A stretch of 64,000 nt of DNA from Nitzschia sp. DOCU1. Taxonomy: Eukaryota > Bacillariophyta > Bacillariophyceae > Bacillariales > Bacillariaceae. The notes under the pieces are model-generated. The model ran no database searches and was not told where the DNA came from. It worked only from the letters and a program-made list of their open reading frames with translations. Positions 41,534-51,348 of this stretch are shown here, in pieces (position 1 is the stretch's first letter; each line of letters starts with the position of its first letter). Both the position numbers and the translations under genes were made by a program. The stretch is from assembly GCA_951394045.1 (NCBI GenBank), contig OX595992.1:2356001-2420000 (forward strand), written 5' to 3'.

Positions 41534-43424
41534 TTAGAATCGTAATAGCCACAATTGACTAAATCCCCAATCAGCCAAAATCACCAACAATCCTGAGCAG
41601 ACTACCGAAAAGGTAATGACCGCAGGAACCCCTCGGGGTGTCAAGTTGGGTTTATGAGCGACGCTTTCGGCTACTCCCAAAATGATCGTGATAAACACCA
41701 ACGCCTTGAAAAGATGATACATGGGTGGATACGTCACTAATTCTACCAAGGTTTCCATCCATCTGGAATAGTGGCGACGTTGACGATACGTAACACTCCA
41801 ATCCAGTAGGGCAGTCTTGTAGTTGGTGTTGGAAATGAGATTGACGAGAAATTCCTTGAGCGTGGTCGTATAGTTTCCCTCGTCATCTTCTTGCCACAAA
41901 GGTGCCACAGCGTGGAGGCGTAGCAATGGCCACAATGACTTGTTCAAGTCGGTCCAAAATTGTGTGGTGGTGCCAATTCCATAATACGTCGGTCCTACCC
42001 ATCCAGCCAACGCCAACGCAATCGAAGTGCCCACCACGGTCAAGACGGGTGCCGCAATCAAGGCGGCCAAGACGGACGGCCCAAACGTCCACAACATGGG
42101 TGACACGCCCAAGGTTTGCAACAATTTCGTTTGACTAGTCGCATGGAGCGTACCAACTTTTCCCGCATAGGACCCTCCAATCCGTCCACACAACAACAAG
42201 GCCGTCAAGAGAGGTCCAATCTCCAATACGAATAGTTTGGTCATGCCCATGGCAAAAATGGCAGCTTTGGCGGGTGGAACAGTTTGATTCAACAAGCTCC
42301 TCACTTTGAATTTGACTCCCATCATTTGTAGCCCGGTAGCTTCTTCTCCCGTCAATAACTTGATAAGAGGCCGCACTTCCGTATCTACCAATTCCAAGAC
42401 TTGATCCGTCAAATCCAAACGCTTGAGGAGGTCGGCCGATAACATGCCAATGGCCAAACCACACGCACAAAAGGCCATGACGATCAGTGGCAAACTCCAC
42501 AAGGTATAATCCGTCAAGCATGCCAGAAACCGATCACGAAAGGTAGTTCCAAACAACGATGGCTTTTTTCTTTGTGGAGCAGTCATGGATTCTTTGGGAT
42601 CCAAGAGTGTAATGGTGAAATTGTCTGTTGTCGTACTTTCGTCCATGACAATTTTGGTCAAGTGCGGTTCATGAGAAATCAAGACCAAACTCGTGCGTTT
42701 CACTAACCGCAAATGCACCAATTCCTTGGCGACACTCATGGCGGCTTCATAATCTAGACCGGTAAACGGTTCATCCAAGACAATGACACGTTTGTGTTGG
42801 GCTAGTTGCAATGCCAAACTCGCTCGTCGTCCCATACCCCCCGACAATTCCGTGGGTCGTTTGTGAGCATCTCGTTCATAATCCAAACCGACCAAATCTA
42901 GCAATTGCTTAATTTCCTTGTAAAAATCCTTGGTGGCATGCGTCGAATGATAGTTTTGTAACGCCAAGTGTAAATTGCCTGCCACGGTCAATTCATCTAA
43001 TAGGGTCGTTTGTTGAAACAGGACACCACATCGTTCTCCCACGGGAATGGAAGAATGCCATTCACATTGGTCCACGACAATATCCAGTTTTCGCAAGTGA
43101 GCATTTGCGGACAATCCCGTCAAGACCGTTGCCAATGTGGTTTTGCCTTTGGAGAATGACAAAGTAACAAAAGTGAGTGAATACTTGTGGGAATACAATA
43201 GAGTGACCAGTCAATCTATATTACGTACCCAAACCACTCTTGCCACTCAGGCAAAGACACGAACCAGGTCGTAACTCGAATTCTACCACTGGATTGCCAA
43301 AGGGACATTTAGGACCAATGGATCGTGCACGAAATCGTACTACCGGTAGTGCCTCGTCGTCACTAATCGTAGACGATGAGGTAGTGGAAAGTGTCAATGA
43401 CTGTTTGCTGGAAACGACAGTCAT
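41534..43424 (-). CDS. Fused ABC ATPase and MlaE-like permease (MlaF-MlaE type), two exons
   Basis: Exons 43424-43229 and 43146-41534; the 82-nt intron (GTACGT..AAG) splits the Walker A motif, and the join restores GKSGLGKTT (residues 61-69). 602 residues. The ATPase half has FQQTTLLDELTV (Q-loop), LSGGMGRRASLALQLA (signature), VIVLDEPFTGLD (Walker B) and SHEPH (switch His). The second half is a polytopic permease with GPLLTALLLCGRIGGSYAGKVGTL followed by LLQTLGVSPM. This is the MlaE/TGD1 signature of lipid-transfer ABC permeases. In bacteria MlaF and MlaE are separate, as are TGD3 and TGD1 in plants. Such systems move phospholipid-type lipids between membranes with an MCE-domain partner. No partner is visible here. 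The N-terminus is Ser/Thr-rich but does not show a clear plastid bipartite signal, so location is open. Confidence 0.88.
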
Positions 43425-44047
43425 ATTGCTACTTTATTGCTTGCGCGATTGTACTGCAACCATGCAATGGCAATCACCACAAGAAAAATGCTCCCGACGG
43501 ATAAAGAGGACGATCGACCTCTCCTTTTTTCTGAAGTGAGAAACGGCAAGAAGAAAAAGATGCACTGCTTGGCGCGATTTTGGTGCGGTCATTTTACTCC
43601 GGGCGATTGTGAGTATACATATGTACTATGCGTAGGCATGTCTCATCAAAGGCATCGACAAAGTGGTACGTATGCGCCAGCCGCACTTTTGGAGCTACAG
43701 GATTCGATTCATAGCAGTTTTTCGTTTCGAACTGATGACACAAACACTGGATGCGATATACAATGATGAGAGAAGGGGCCGCGTTCCGTTGACCGATACT
43801 CATCATCGTTACACCAGAATGAGCTATCGTTGTGGCTCTCGGGAAGACACTACACAAACCGCACGAATCATTTTTGGTAATGTTCGTTTGGACTTTCACG
43901 AAAATTGGATGCCATCCAAAAATGAGGCCGCGTTGTTGTGGCGTCGACCTATACGGTCTGGCTACCGTCATAATGTCGGCCGGGAGCAAACGAAACGCCA
44001 AACGTTGATCTCTTGACTGGGCTCATACTACTCTATCTGTGACCACG
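43425..44047. other. Divergent promoter region, no gene seen
   Basis: About 620 bp. Two overlapping antisense frames of 117 and 135 codons (43663-44016 plus, 43594-44001 minus) have no motifs and cancel each other as evidence. Confidence 0.4.
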
Positions 44048-45166
44048 ATGCGTGCTGAAAGAGGCGAGGATGACCCAACAGAAGCCTTTTGGAGGGCCAC
44101 CCAAGACCTCGAGGTGCCACTGCCTGAATTCCGACAAGCTGTGCGGGACATGGATCAATATCATGTCAATATTTGCCAGCCTAGATTTTTTCAAGGTATT
44201 GCAAAATTATGGATTCGGTATCTCGGCAATCACCACCCACACGACCAAAACGACAACGATCCACTTTGTCTTCTTACAGAACTGGAGCAGCCCTTTTCGG
44301 CCAGTCTCCTTCTCACCATGGAAAAGACGCGTTGTATCTTTCTGGAATCCAAAGCGCGCCGACGACCACTTGGAGGAACGTTTTTCACTTTGCTGCATAC
44401 GATGATTTACTGGAAATTGCCATATTTCTTGCTCTACTTGGCGGGGCGGATTTATCCGCACGAATTGTATATGCGTGATTCAGAGGGCAAGCTTCCGCTG
44501 GATAAAGCTGTCGACTGGGCCGGAAACAATAGCATGTTGATGTATTGGGACGCTCTGGAAGATGCATTTCGTTCCTATTGTACTAGTGCTGTCCCTGCTT
44601 ATCTTTGCATTACTAAAGACACGGCAAGCGAGTTAAATGTGAAACAAAATACGCCAATCGCCGTGCTTTCTCATCTTATCACAACAAGTGCCACTGCCTC
44701 AAGAAAACGAAAAAGAAGCACAAAAGACGACCAAGAAACTTGTGACAGTAGTACCCAGTTCGTTCCTGCGCTTGAGAGTTTTCTTCACAAGATGGCTAGC
44801 AAGGGGCAGGCTTGGCATTGTTACTTGTATTACCCCCGGGCTCTCTGCAGCGACGGCAATCGAAAAAGAGATTTCGAATTGACCAAGAGACTCTTGGAGG
44901 ATTTGGAGTGTCTCATCAAACTTGCACCAAGTGCTTTGGCACGAGCCAAGACTATTACTATTCATCATCAACTTGAGGAAGAAGAATTCATGATGTTGCC
45001 AGCATGCATGATCCCTGCTGCGTATCACGATTACCCCCCTCGCCATGGTATCTTTGACTACGATGATGATGCCCCCGATCTGCTTAGTCTCAACCTGATT
45101 TATTTTACGCTCCGTCAAGATCCATTGGTGTTGTTCGCCTCCTTCAGCAGAGATTTCTCAACGTAG
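44048..45166 (+). CDS. Ankyrin-like protein, one intron, apparent frameshift
   Basis: ATG 44048. The simple frame is open throughout, but its middle part looks non-coding. A 62-nt intron at 44218-44279 (GTATCT..TTCTTACAG) joins ...QGIAKLWIR to TGAALFG and reads a different frame with an ankyrin-like stretch: NVFHFAAYDDLLEIAIFLALLGGADLSAR. That frame stops at 44478. The original frame supplies the natural continuation MRDSEGKLPLDKAVDWAGNNS, which fits the next ankyrin repeat. One extra base between about 44464 and 44475 would explain this. The rest (KRKRS motif, LESFLHKMASKGQAWHC, acidic loops) has no known domain. Ankyrin repeats mediate protein contacts. The protein is soluble, perhaps nuclear through the RKRKRS run. 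Indel error and real lesion are both possible. Confidence 0.6.
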   Translation: MRAERGEDDPTEAFWRATQDLEVPLPEFRQAVRDMDQYHVNICQPRFFQGIAKLWIRYLGNHHPHDQNDNDPLCLLTELEQPFSASLLLTMEKTRCIFLESKARRRPLGGTFFTLLHTMIYWKLPYFLLYLAGRIYPHELYMRDSEGKLPLDKAVDWAGNNSMLMYWDALEDAFRSYCTSAVPAYLCITKDTASELNVKQNTPIAVLSHLITTSATASRKRKRSTKDDQETCDSSTQFVPALESFLHKMASKGQAWHCYLYYPRALCSDGNRKRDFELTKRLLEDLECLIKLAPSALARAKTITIHHQLEEEEFMMLPACMIPAAYHDYPPRHGIFDYDDDAPDLLSLNLIYFTLRQDPLVLFASFSRDFST

Positions 45167-45593
45167 TAGTTATCTACTGCTAGTAGGAGCAGGAACTTGG
45201 AGGTACTACTACTTCAACAACATTTAAGTCACGATCTAGCCTGCGTTTGTTTATGGGATAGTGCAAATGAGAACCTCGGTGGCCCAAGTCTCCCTAGCTC
45301 TCGAGTTGTGGAGTAGAATCCGATCACTTCACATACATACGGCCAATACGTAGGACACTTAGTGTGCGAAATAGCCATGCGTGGATTTTTTCTATTGGCG
45401 TGTACCTGGTATGGATTTCGATCACACCAAAAGATTCACCATCAAAACGGACTCGCAAACCATGATGGCAGACGAGGCCCCATTCTATTGACCTTCCATC
45501 ATCGGTGTAGCTATTGTCGTTCCTGTGGCTCTCTGTGGAGCAGAAATACGCTATACGACGACAAATATTCTACTTTTTGCGGCTATGAAAAGG
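45167..45593. other. Intergenic DNA upstream of kinase fragment
   Basis: About 430 bp with a TACCTGGTA palindrome at 45403-45411. No gene was recognised. I could not show that kinase homology extends upstream of 45594. Confidence 0.4.
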
Positions 45594-45738
45594 AAGAATT
45601 TGAAACTGTGGGATCGATTTGATCATCTCTCCAAGGAAGCATCATTGGAATTCTTGACCATGTTGCGGAGATACAACCCAAACGCATGATGGACGGCCCC
45701 CACAAGCCATGAAATCCAATATCTTTCCAGTCGAGTCG
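45594..45738 (+). pseudogene. Fragment of CDK10/11-like kinase 3' end
   Basis: This stretch translates as KNLKLWDRFDHLSKE, then SLEFLTMLRRYNPNA, a stop, and WTA. It is clearly related to KDLELWDRLDFLSKEGLEFLTMLLEYNPKARWTA of the intact kinase at 49099-50193 (nucleotides about 50001-50145). The nucleotide match continues into the downstream AATCCAA-ATCTTTCCAGTCGA. A CGA codon has become TGA and one codon has been inserted. There is no kinase core upstream, so it is a dead fragment left by segmental duplication. Confidence 0.85.
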
Positions 45739-46159
45739 TTGTTAGTCACAGATATACCTGATTTTCAAAGCCTTCATCATCACGCCCCTTGATTTACAAT
45801 GTCCATCATCATCGCCCTGGGGGGTACGAAAAGAAGCGGACGACATGTGGGGGGAAGAAGTGTTGCCTGCTGTATTATGTGACGTTCCTACTACTACTTG
45901 CAGGAGAGAGAGACTTGTATCTATTTTATGTTCGCTACTACCGTGAGCCTCGGGCTTGCGTGGTGTCCGCGTGTGAAGATAAGTCGTCAGGACGATGCAG
46001 TTCGGACCATAACTGATGATGATCGCACAACAGTGCAAGCACAATTCCAAAATGAAGTTCCTGGTTGTGTTATACGTTAAGAATATGAATGTATGATGAT
46101 GATGTGTTGCCCCGGTGTGATTTTCCCTTGGATGTTGTTGTCCCATGATCCTGTTCTAG
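45739..46159. other. Spacer between kinase fragment and DUF6824 gene A
   Basis: 420 bp, likely part of the duplicated block. No intact gene was recognised. Confidence 0.4.
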
Positions 46160-47655
46160 CTAGAAGAAAGCCGGAGCTGTGCCTGCAGCAGCAGAACTTG
46201 AAACATGTTGATCTGCTAGTAAAATCATAGCCCTCCTGCGACGTGCTACAAATTCAACAATGTCCTGCTCGATGGGAGTCAGAAGAAGAGGATTGCGATG
46301 AAGAACTTGTGGTTCATTATGATGAAGTTGCAGCTGCTGCATTGTCCACAGTCCCTGCTTTTGCTGCCACCATGCACTGTAAGGTGATTGCGGCTGCGGA
46401 TGATGGAACAAGTACTCTTGCATCAACTGGGCCGCGCTTCCCTGAGGGACGCCCAAATGGGCTCGAGCGACTGCAAGAACGGCCCGCTCGTTTGCTAGTG
46501 AGACCAGGTATCCGTGCTCTCGCTGCATGCTTGTTGGCGCGCTGTTTTTGGCAGCCATATGATAGGAACCGCGTCTACTACTTTGTTGATTCGAGGAGGC
46601 CAAGGTAGAATCCCGACTTGGCCAATATCTCAACGGCTCACAGCCGTCGCTCTTCTGATGGACCGCCAATCCTTGGTACAGAGAGCTCAATATGCTCGCT
46701 GAAGAGCTTGACGAGTGATCGTTTTGGATCGGGAAGGCCAACGCGGGGCTGCTAAATGGCTGGCAGCACGGTTTTTTACCGCTCTGAAGTGGTGTTGGTG
46801 ATGCCCATGCGTCTTTGCGGGAGGAAAGCTTCTTCGGTGGGACAGTGCTAGTACTACTAGCTCCTCCGTACTGTCCCCGTGCAGATGTCTCATGCTTTCT
46901 CAGTGCAGAAGCCGGAAGGCATTCGCCGAGTGACGTCCGCTCTGACTGGAGCTGTTTCTTCGTATCATCAGGTTGTGGTTCCTTGAAACCATATCCGGGA
47001 CCCTGTCGGATCATAGTTTTCAGCTGGTGACGAAAGGTCTCCTTCGTTTTCAAGATCGCAACCGAATCTGCGACAAGTTCGTACGCAAAAGAAGGCCCAT
47101 TCTTGGATCCTCGTCTTCCTTTGGGGCCGGCTGGACCGGGAATCAGAAGCTTCAGGAATCTTCCATTTTGCATCTTGATTTGCATGACGATATGCTTGGC
47201 GAGATCACGTTTCGTCTTGGTCCCCAGAAGACGGTTCGCATGATGATGGGCCTGTTCTTGTTGCTTGCGTAGGGCACGGCGGTTGTTACTTTGGTTGCTC
47301 TTGAGAGATGATTCGTCATCGAGACTGCATGCTCTCTTCAAGGCCTCCGTAACCAAGTTTCTGTATCGGATATTTCCTCCGAATTCGTTTGGACCTGTTC
47401 CTATGGTTTGCCGAATGTGTTGCACAAGCATGAAGCGAATTTGAACGGCATGCACATGTTAGTATTCGAGGAGCAACACTAGAGAAGAAGAAACCGTCAA
47501 TGAGACTATTAAACGAGGGTTGGGTCCTCCAGCAATCGGGGGTGGTTGTGACGTGACCCTGGGCGCTGGCTTCTACCGGAACGGGTTCTTACCTCGCCCT
47601 AACAGAACATCATTTTCGCCGAGACGAGTTCGCACACCGCCACCACTTTCTTCGA
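46160..47655 (-). pseudogene. DUF6824 gene A, 5' exon out of frame
   Basis: The main exon runs from 47400 (acceptor ATAG at 47404-47401) to the stop at 46160. It encodes GTGPNEFGGNIRYRNLV, then KTKRDLAKHIVMQIKMQNGRFLKL, FAYELVADSVAILKTKETFRHQLK and a Gln/Ser-rich tail ending LLLTPIEQDIVEFVARRRRAMILLADQH. This is DUF6824, an uncharacterised diatom-rich domain with a possible nuclear role. The 5' exon sits upstream, ending at 47593 before GTAAGA, and encodes GENDVLLGRG as in gene C. Following that frame upstream gives SFEESGGGVRTRLGEND and then a TGA with no ATG. The ATG at the place used by gene C (47653) is in a different frame. Compared with gene C, a short indel has shifted it. Gene A may be a recent pseudogene, or it uses another first exon. 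Confidence 0.65.
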
Positions 47656-49098
47656 ATGAGAAGGATCACTTGTTCCTGCAGCACGCATCCTAGCTACTGG
47701 TGCCGCCGTTGCTTGTTTCAGTCCTTGCTGGGCTTGTTTCGGATCTGGGACAGCTACCGGTACTATGCTTGCTGTAACATGGCCTCTACCAGCGTTCTTT
47801 GATCGATAATATTTGTGTCCATCCTTTGCTATTCAGACGAGGAGGCAGAAAGCGTTGCTGGATCAGCATTACCGGACCTACCGGTATGTAGAAGGAAAGA
47901 GAACAGCAACGATCCGGTGGCAATATCGAACTCGCGAAGCCCTAGACATATATGGCTTCGCTCCCGTTTGGCGTTGTAAGTGTTCTTTGCTGGTGCGCGT
48001 CCATCGTCTGGTCTTTTATGACTTTTAACTCAAAGAATAGTACCAGGCACGTCTTCTTGTCAGCCTGTTGCTGTCGATGGCGGCCGCCGAAGCTATCTTG
48101 GCCTTGAAAAGCTCTCCCAAGAACTCCAGCGGAACTGGGTTACCGGTAAATAGACTATTATTAGCGATAGCACTCATCATATGGCGAACGCACGACAAAG
48201 TGGAATTTAGTATTGTGAAACGCGCCTGATAATTCCTCGTGGTTTGCCTTGTACTTTTCTGGACGACGACTTCAATGGGGTAGTAACTGGCGGCTGGTAA
48301 CTTCTGCTCCACTAGCACGCATAATTCACCTGGCGCTTGCTAGTTATCGTAGCAACAACGTGGTTGAAGATGCTGATGATAATAATGATGACGTGGTGGG
48401 TAGTGTGGTGGTCGTGCTGGTCTTGAAGTAGTAGGATGATACAAATCCTCGTGGTCCATGATGATGATGCTTCTTGTTCTACCAATAGGCCCTATTATTA
48501 CTGCTTCTACCATGAAGCACCCGATCGGTGGCATATACTAGCAGCAGGTGCTGCTGGGTATTGCTACGGGTAGGAAGAACAAGAAGACGACGAACAAACA
48601 AGAACGACGACGAGAACAACGACAAAAAGAAGACACTTGAAGCAGAACAAGGGCCAGGAGCATGATCAGCATGATAAGATGGAAAGAACGTCCTCGTCCA
48701 ACCAGCAGCAAAGAGACCTAGAGGCCCCCATTCCACTGTTATTTCCTTGAGTACGATAGAATGAAATCCTTCTTGTGGAGATGGAGTCAGCTCTTCATAG
48801 GCCGGGGAGAACGAGAAGCCTCAACATCTCGAGGCTCGCCGCATGCGTCACGAAAGGGGTAGTCAGAAAGCAAAATAATAGCCATGAAATCCAACGAGTC
48901 AATGATAGTTGTTCGTGATTCAAAAGAATCATGAGCAACTGCTGCCAAAACCATTTTTGATGCCGCAAGCGCTGTTTTTGTGTCGAAGAGAGATGTGAGC
49001 CAAACGACGACGACAATACCTGCCGTTGTCGTTGTAGCATGTCGGAACTATAGAGCTCTCTTGCTAGCTAGCTCTAGTAGTAGTAGAGAGACGAAACG
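47656..49098. other. Intergenic DNA with duplicated gene-A upstream segment
   Basis: About 1.4 kb without a supported gene. A stretch at 47976-48020 (TTCTTTGCTGG..GCGCGTCCATCGTC) matches 54463-54500 upstream of gene C (TTCTTTGCTCG..ACGCGTCCATCGTC). The A/C duplication therefore extends into upstream DNA. TACCGGTA palindromes occur at 47755-47762 and 47879-47886. The last few hundred bases should hold the kinase promoter. Confidence 0.5.
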
Positions 49099-50193
49099 AT
49101 GAAGCCGCCACTTAAAGAGACGGATCGCCCCCGCAAGCGAAAGCAACAGCCAGCGCCTGCACCCGCTCCTACTACTACTCGTCCCCTGGAATCCACTCAA
49201 CACAAACGGCGCGGCTCTTCGTCTTCCAATGTTACTGGCGTGTGCCAACACGTTTCCGATCGATACGAAAAAGTAGGACGCGTCGGAGAAGGCACCTATG
49301 GAATTGTGTACAAGGCACGGGACAAACAAACTGGAGAGTACGTGGCACTCAAGCGTTGCATTCCCCATCACGAATCCAGTGATGGCTTTCCCTTGACCAC
49401 GTTACGAGAACTCCAAACTCTACGAATGTGTCGCCATCCAAACATTGTTCAATTATTGACAGTGACGGTTTCATCGACCAATGGCGTCTTTTTAGTCTTT
49501 GAGTATTGTCGCCATGATTTGGCGCAAGTCTTGGATTATCATTTTGCCAAGCACCACTCGAGTCCTTTCGATGAAGCCCAAGTCAAGACGTTGACACGAC
49601 AAATCTTGAGCGCACTAGGCTTTTTGCATGCTCGTGCCATTTTGCATCGCGATATCAAGCCGAGCAATGTATTGTACGATTGCGGACAAGTCAAATTGGC
49701 CGATTTTGGATTGGCCCGGCACGAAACTCATGGCGCATTGACGCCAAACGTCGCAAGTTTGTGGTACCGAGCACCAGAATTGTTATGGATACAAGGCAAT
49801 ACAAAGTATACGGCCGCCATTGATTTGTGGGCGACCGGATGCGTCGTCGCCGAACTACTTCAAGGCTTTCCATTATTAAATGGCAAGACGGAAGTCGAAC
49901 AAATGGAGAAAATGGTCGATTGTTTGGGTATGCCACCGTATGGCGTGGAAGATGTTACTGGAGTGAGGAAACGATTCACAACGAAGCATAAGAAAAAGGA
50001 TTTGGAACTTTGGGATCGATTGGATTTTCTTTCCAAGGAAGGATTGGAATTCTTGACCATGTTGTTGGAGTACAACCCAAAGGCACGATGGACAGCCTCA
50101 CAAGCCATGCAATCCAAATTCTTTCAAGTCGAACCCTTGCCTGCCACCGAAATGCCAGTGTTCGACAGTCTAGTACATCATCATGCCCTTTGA
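49099..50193 (+). CDS. CDK10/CDK11-like cyclin-dependent kinase
   Basis: 364 residues from ATG 49099 (ACGAAACGATG). A basic, Pro-rich N-terminus is followed by a complete kinase domain. The G-loop is VGEGTYGIVYKAR (62-74), the catalytic Lys is K85 (VALKRC), and HRDIKPSN (183-190) and ADFGLAR (201-207) are present. The T-loop LTPNVASLWYRAPELL has Thr215 as the likely activating phosphosite. The cyclin-binding helix reads DGFPLTTLRE, the form found in CDK10 and CDK11 (DGIPISSLRE, EGFPITSLRE) rather than PSTAIRE. These kinases work with cyclin L or M type partners in transcription, splicing or cilium control; which applies here is unknown. The C-terminal region has a decayed duplicate at 45594-45738. 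The nearest downstream DNA holds a decayed DUF6824 copy. Confidence 0.9.
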   Translation: MKPPLKETDRPRKRKQQPAPAPAPTTTRPLESTQHKRRGSSSSNVTGVCQHVSDRYEKVGRVGEGTYGIVYKARDKQTGEYVALKRCIPHHESSDGFPLTTLRELQTLRMCRHPNIVQLLTVTVSSTNGVFLVFEYCRHDLAQVLDYHFAKHHSSPFDEAQVKTLTRQILSALGFLHARAILHRDIKPSNVLYDCGQVKLADFGLARHETHGALTPNVASLWYRAPELLWIQGNTKYTAAIDLWATGCVVAELLQGFPLLNGKTEVEQMEKMVDCLGMPPYGVEDVTGVRKRFTTKHKKKDLELWDRLDFLSKEGLEFLTMLLEYNPKARWTASQAMQSKFFQVEPLPATEMPVFDSLVHHHAL

Positions 50194-51348
50194 TGATAAT
50201 TGAGATCGTAATCCTGGTCCGAAAAGGAAAGACGACATTGGGGATGCGTGCAAATATCCGGTGACGATCCTACTACTGCCTTTAGTGGAGACTCTGGATT
50301 TTGGACTGTGTTGGCTGATCGCTCACCAGGACATGAATCCGAAATGAAGCTTCTGGCAGTGTTGGATGCTGTTTTGTCCACGATCCTGCTTTGAGAGAAG
50401 ATTTGGCCGGCACACGAAAAATGTTGATCTAATAGCGTCATCATCTCCCTCCTGTGGCGTGTTAATCCAACACTTTCATACTCGATGGGGATCAAAAGAA
50501 GATGATTGCGATGAAGAATGTGTCGTTCCTTTTGATCTTGTTGTAATGTCCATTGTCTTGTGGTTGCCGATTGTTGTTGAACAAGTAGTACTCTGGCATG
50601 ATCATCAGCTGCACGATTTCGTCTTCTCGAGGTATTACACACGTATGGGTTCGAGCGATAGACAGAAGGGCCGGCCGTTAGCTAACGAGGCAAGGCATCG
50701 ATGCTCTTGTATCATTCTTGTTGGCGTGTCTTGTTTTTGGCAACCCGATGACAGGACTTCTTGCTACTTTGTCCTTTTTGCAAGGCAAGGGAAGAGTTTT
50801 GACTTGGCAAATATTCCCACGGCGCACTGTTGAACATATTAATACTCGCTGAACAGATGGTGCTGAAGGAGCGATCATATCGGCCAATCTGGGGCGACTG
50901 GCATGTAGCATGTACTGGTCGTATTGCTTCTTCTTGTCTGCTACTACAGCTAATTCTAAGCGCGAAATATCTGGAAATGTATTATGATATACGACGATTG
51001 CTGTTTTGTGGTAGTAGCTTGTCGTCAATCCCCGCCCCCTTGTATCAAGAAATGCTGCTTTTAAAGATCCCACCCACCCCACTCCACTCCTCTGAATCAA
51101 GCAAGTCCTGTTGGGATGCCGCCTTGCTTACTACTGCTAGAGTTTGTACATGCGGGGATGACAACAAGGTTCCATCGCCAGCAGCAGGACGATGATGGAG
51201 TGTGGACCATCATGATGCTGGTGACTGATCGCTCAACGACAGCGCACAAGTCATCCGAACTGAAATTTCTACCCGTGTGTGAAATAATCTGATCATTCGT
51301 TGGTTAATGGTATGATTTTGCCTCGTTGTAGGGAGGATGTGCCATTGG
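50194..51348. other. Intergenic DNA between kinase and DUF6824 gene C
   Basis: About 1.15 kb. The first part contains the decayed DUF6824 copy B. The rest, 50880-51348, shows nothing recognisable. Confidence 0.5.
50395..50870 (-). pseudogene. DUF6824 copy B, decayed C-terminal fragment
   Basis: On the minus strand, about 50520-50400 encodes RNHLLLIPIEYESVGLTRHRR..MMTLLDQH. This matches RNHLLTPIEQEIVGFLARQKRARMMLVDQ of gene C and the same region of gene A. Further upstream, pieces such as ASLANGRP and a CGCACTGTTGAACATATTAATACTCGC-like stretch follow the order of genes A and C, but with stops and frame changes. No DUF6824 core or first exon remains. It lies just downstream of the kinase, as gene A lies downstream of the kinase fragment. 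Confidence 0.75.

Noticed and set aside
43594..44016. Overlapping 135-codon minus and 117-codon plus ORFs in the ABC/ankyrin spacer
   Set aside because: Neither has a recognisable motif, and they lie opposite each other in the promoter region.
44196..44279. 84-nt intron (GTATTG..CAG) in the ankyrin-like gene
   Set aside because: It keeps the simple frame and skips the ankyrin-like stretch; the 62-nt intron at 44218-44279 gives a better protein.
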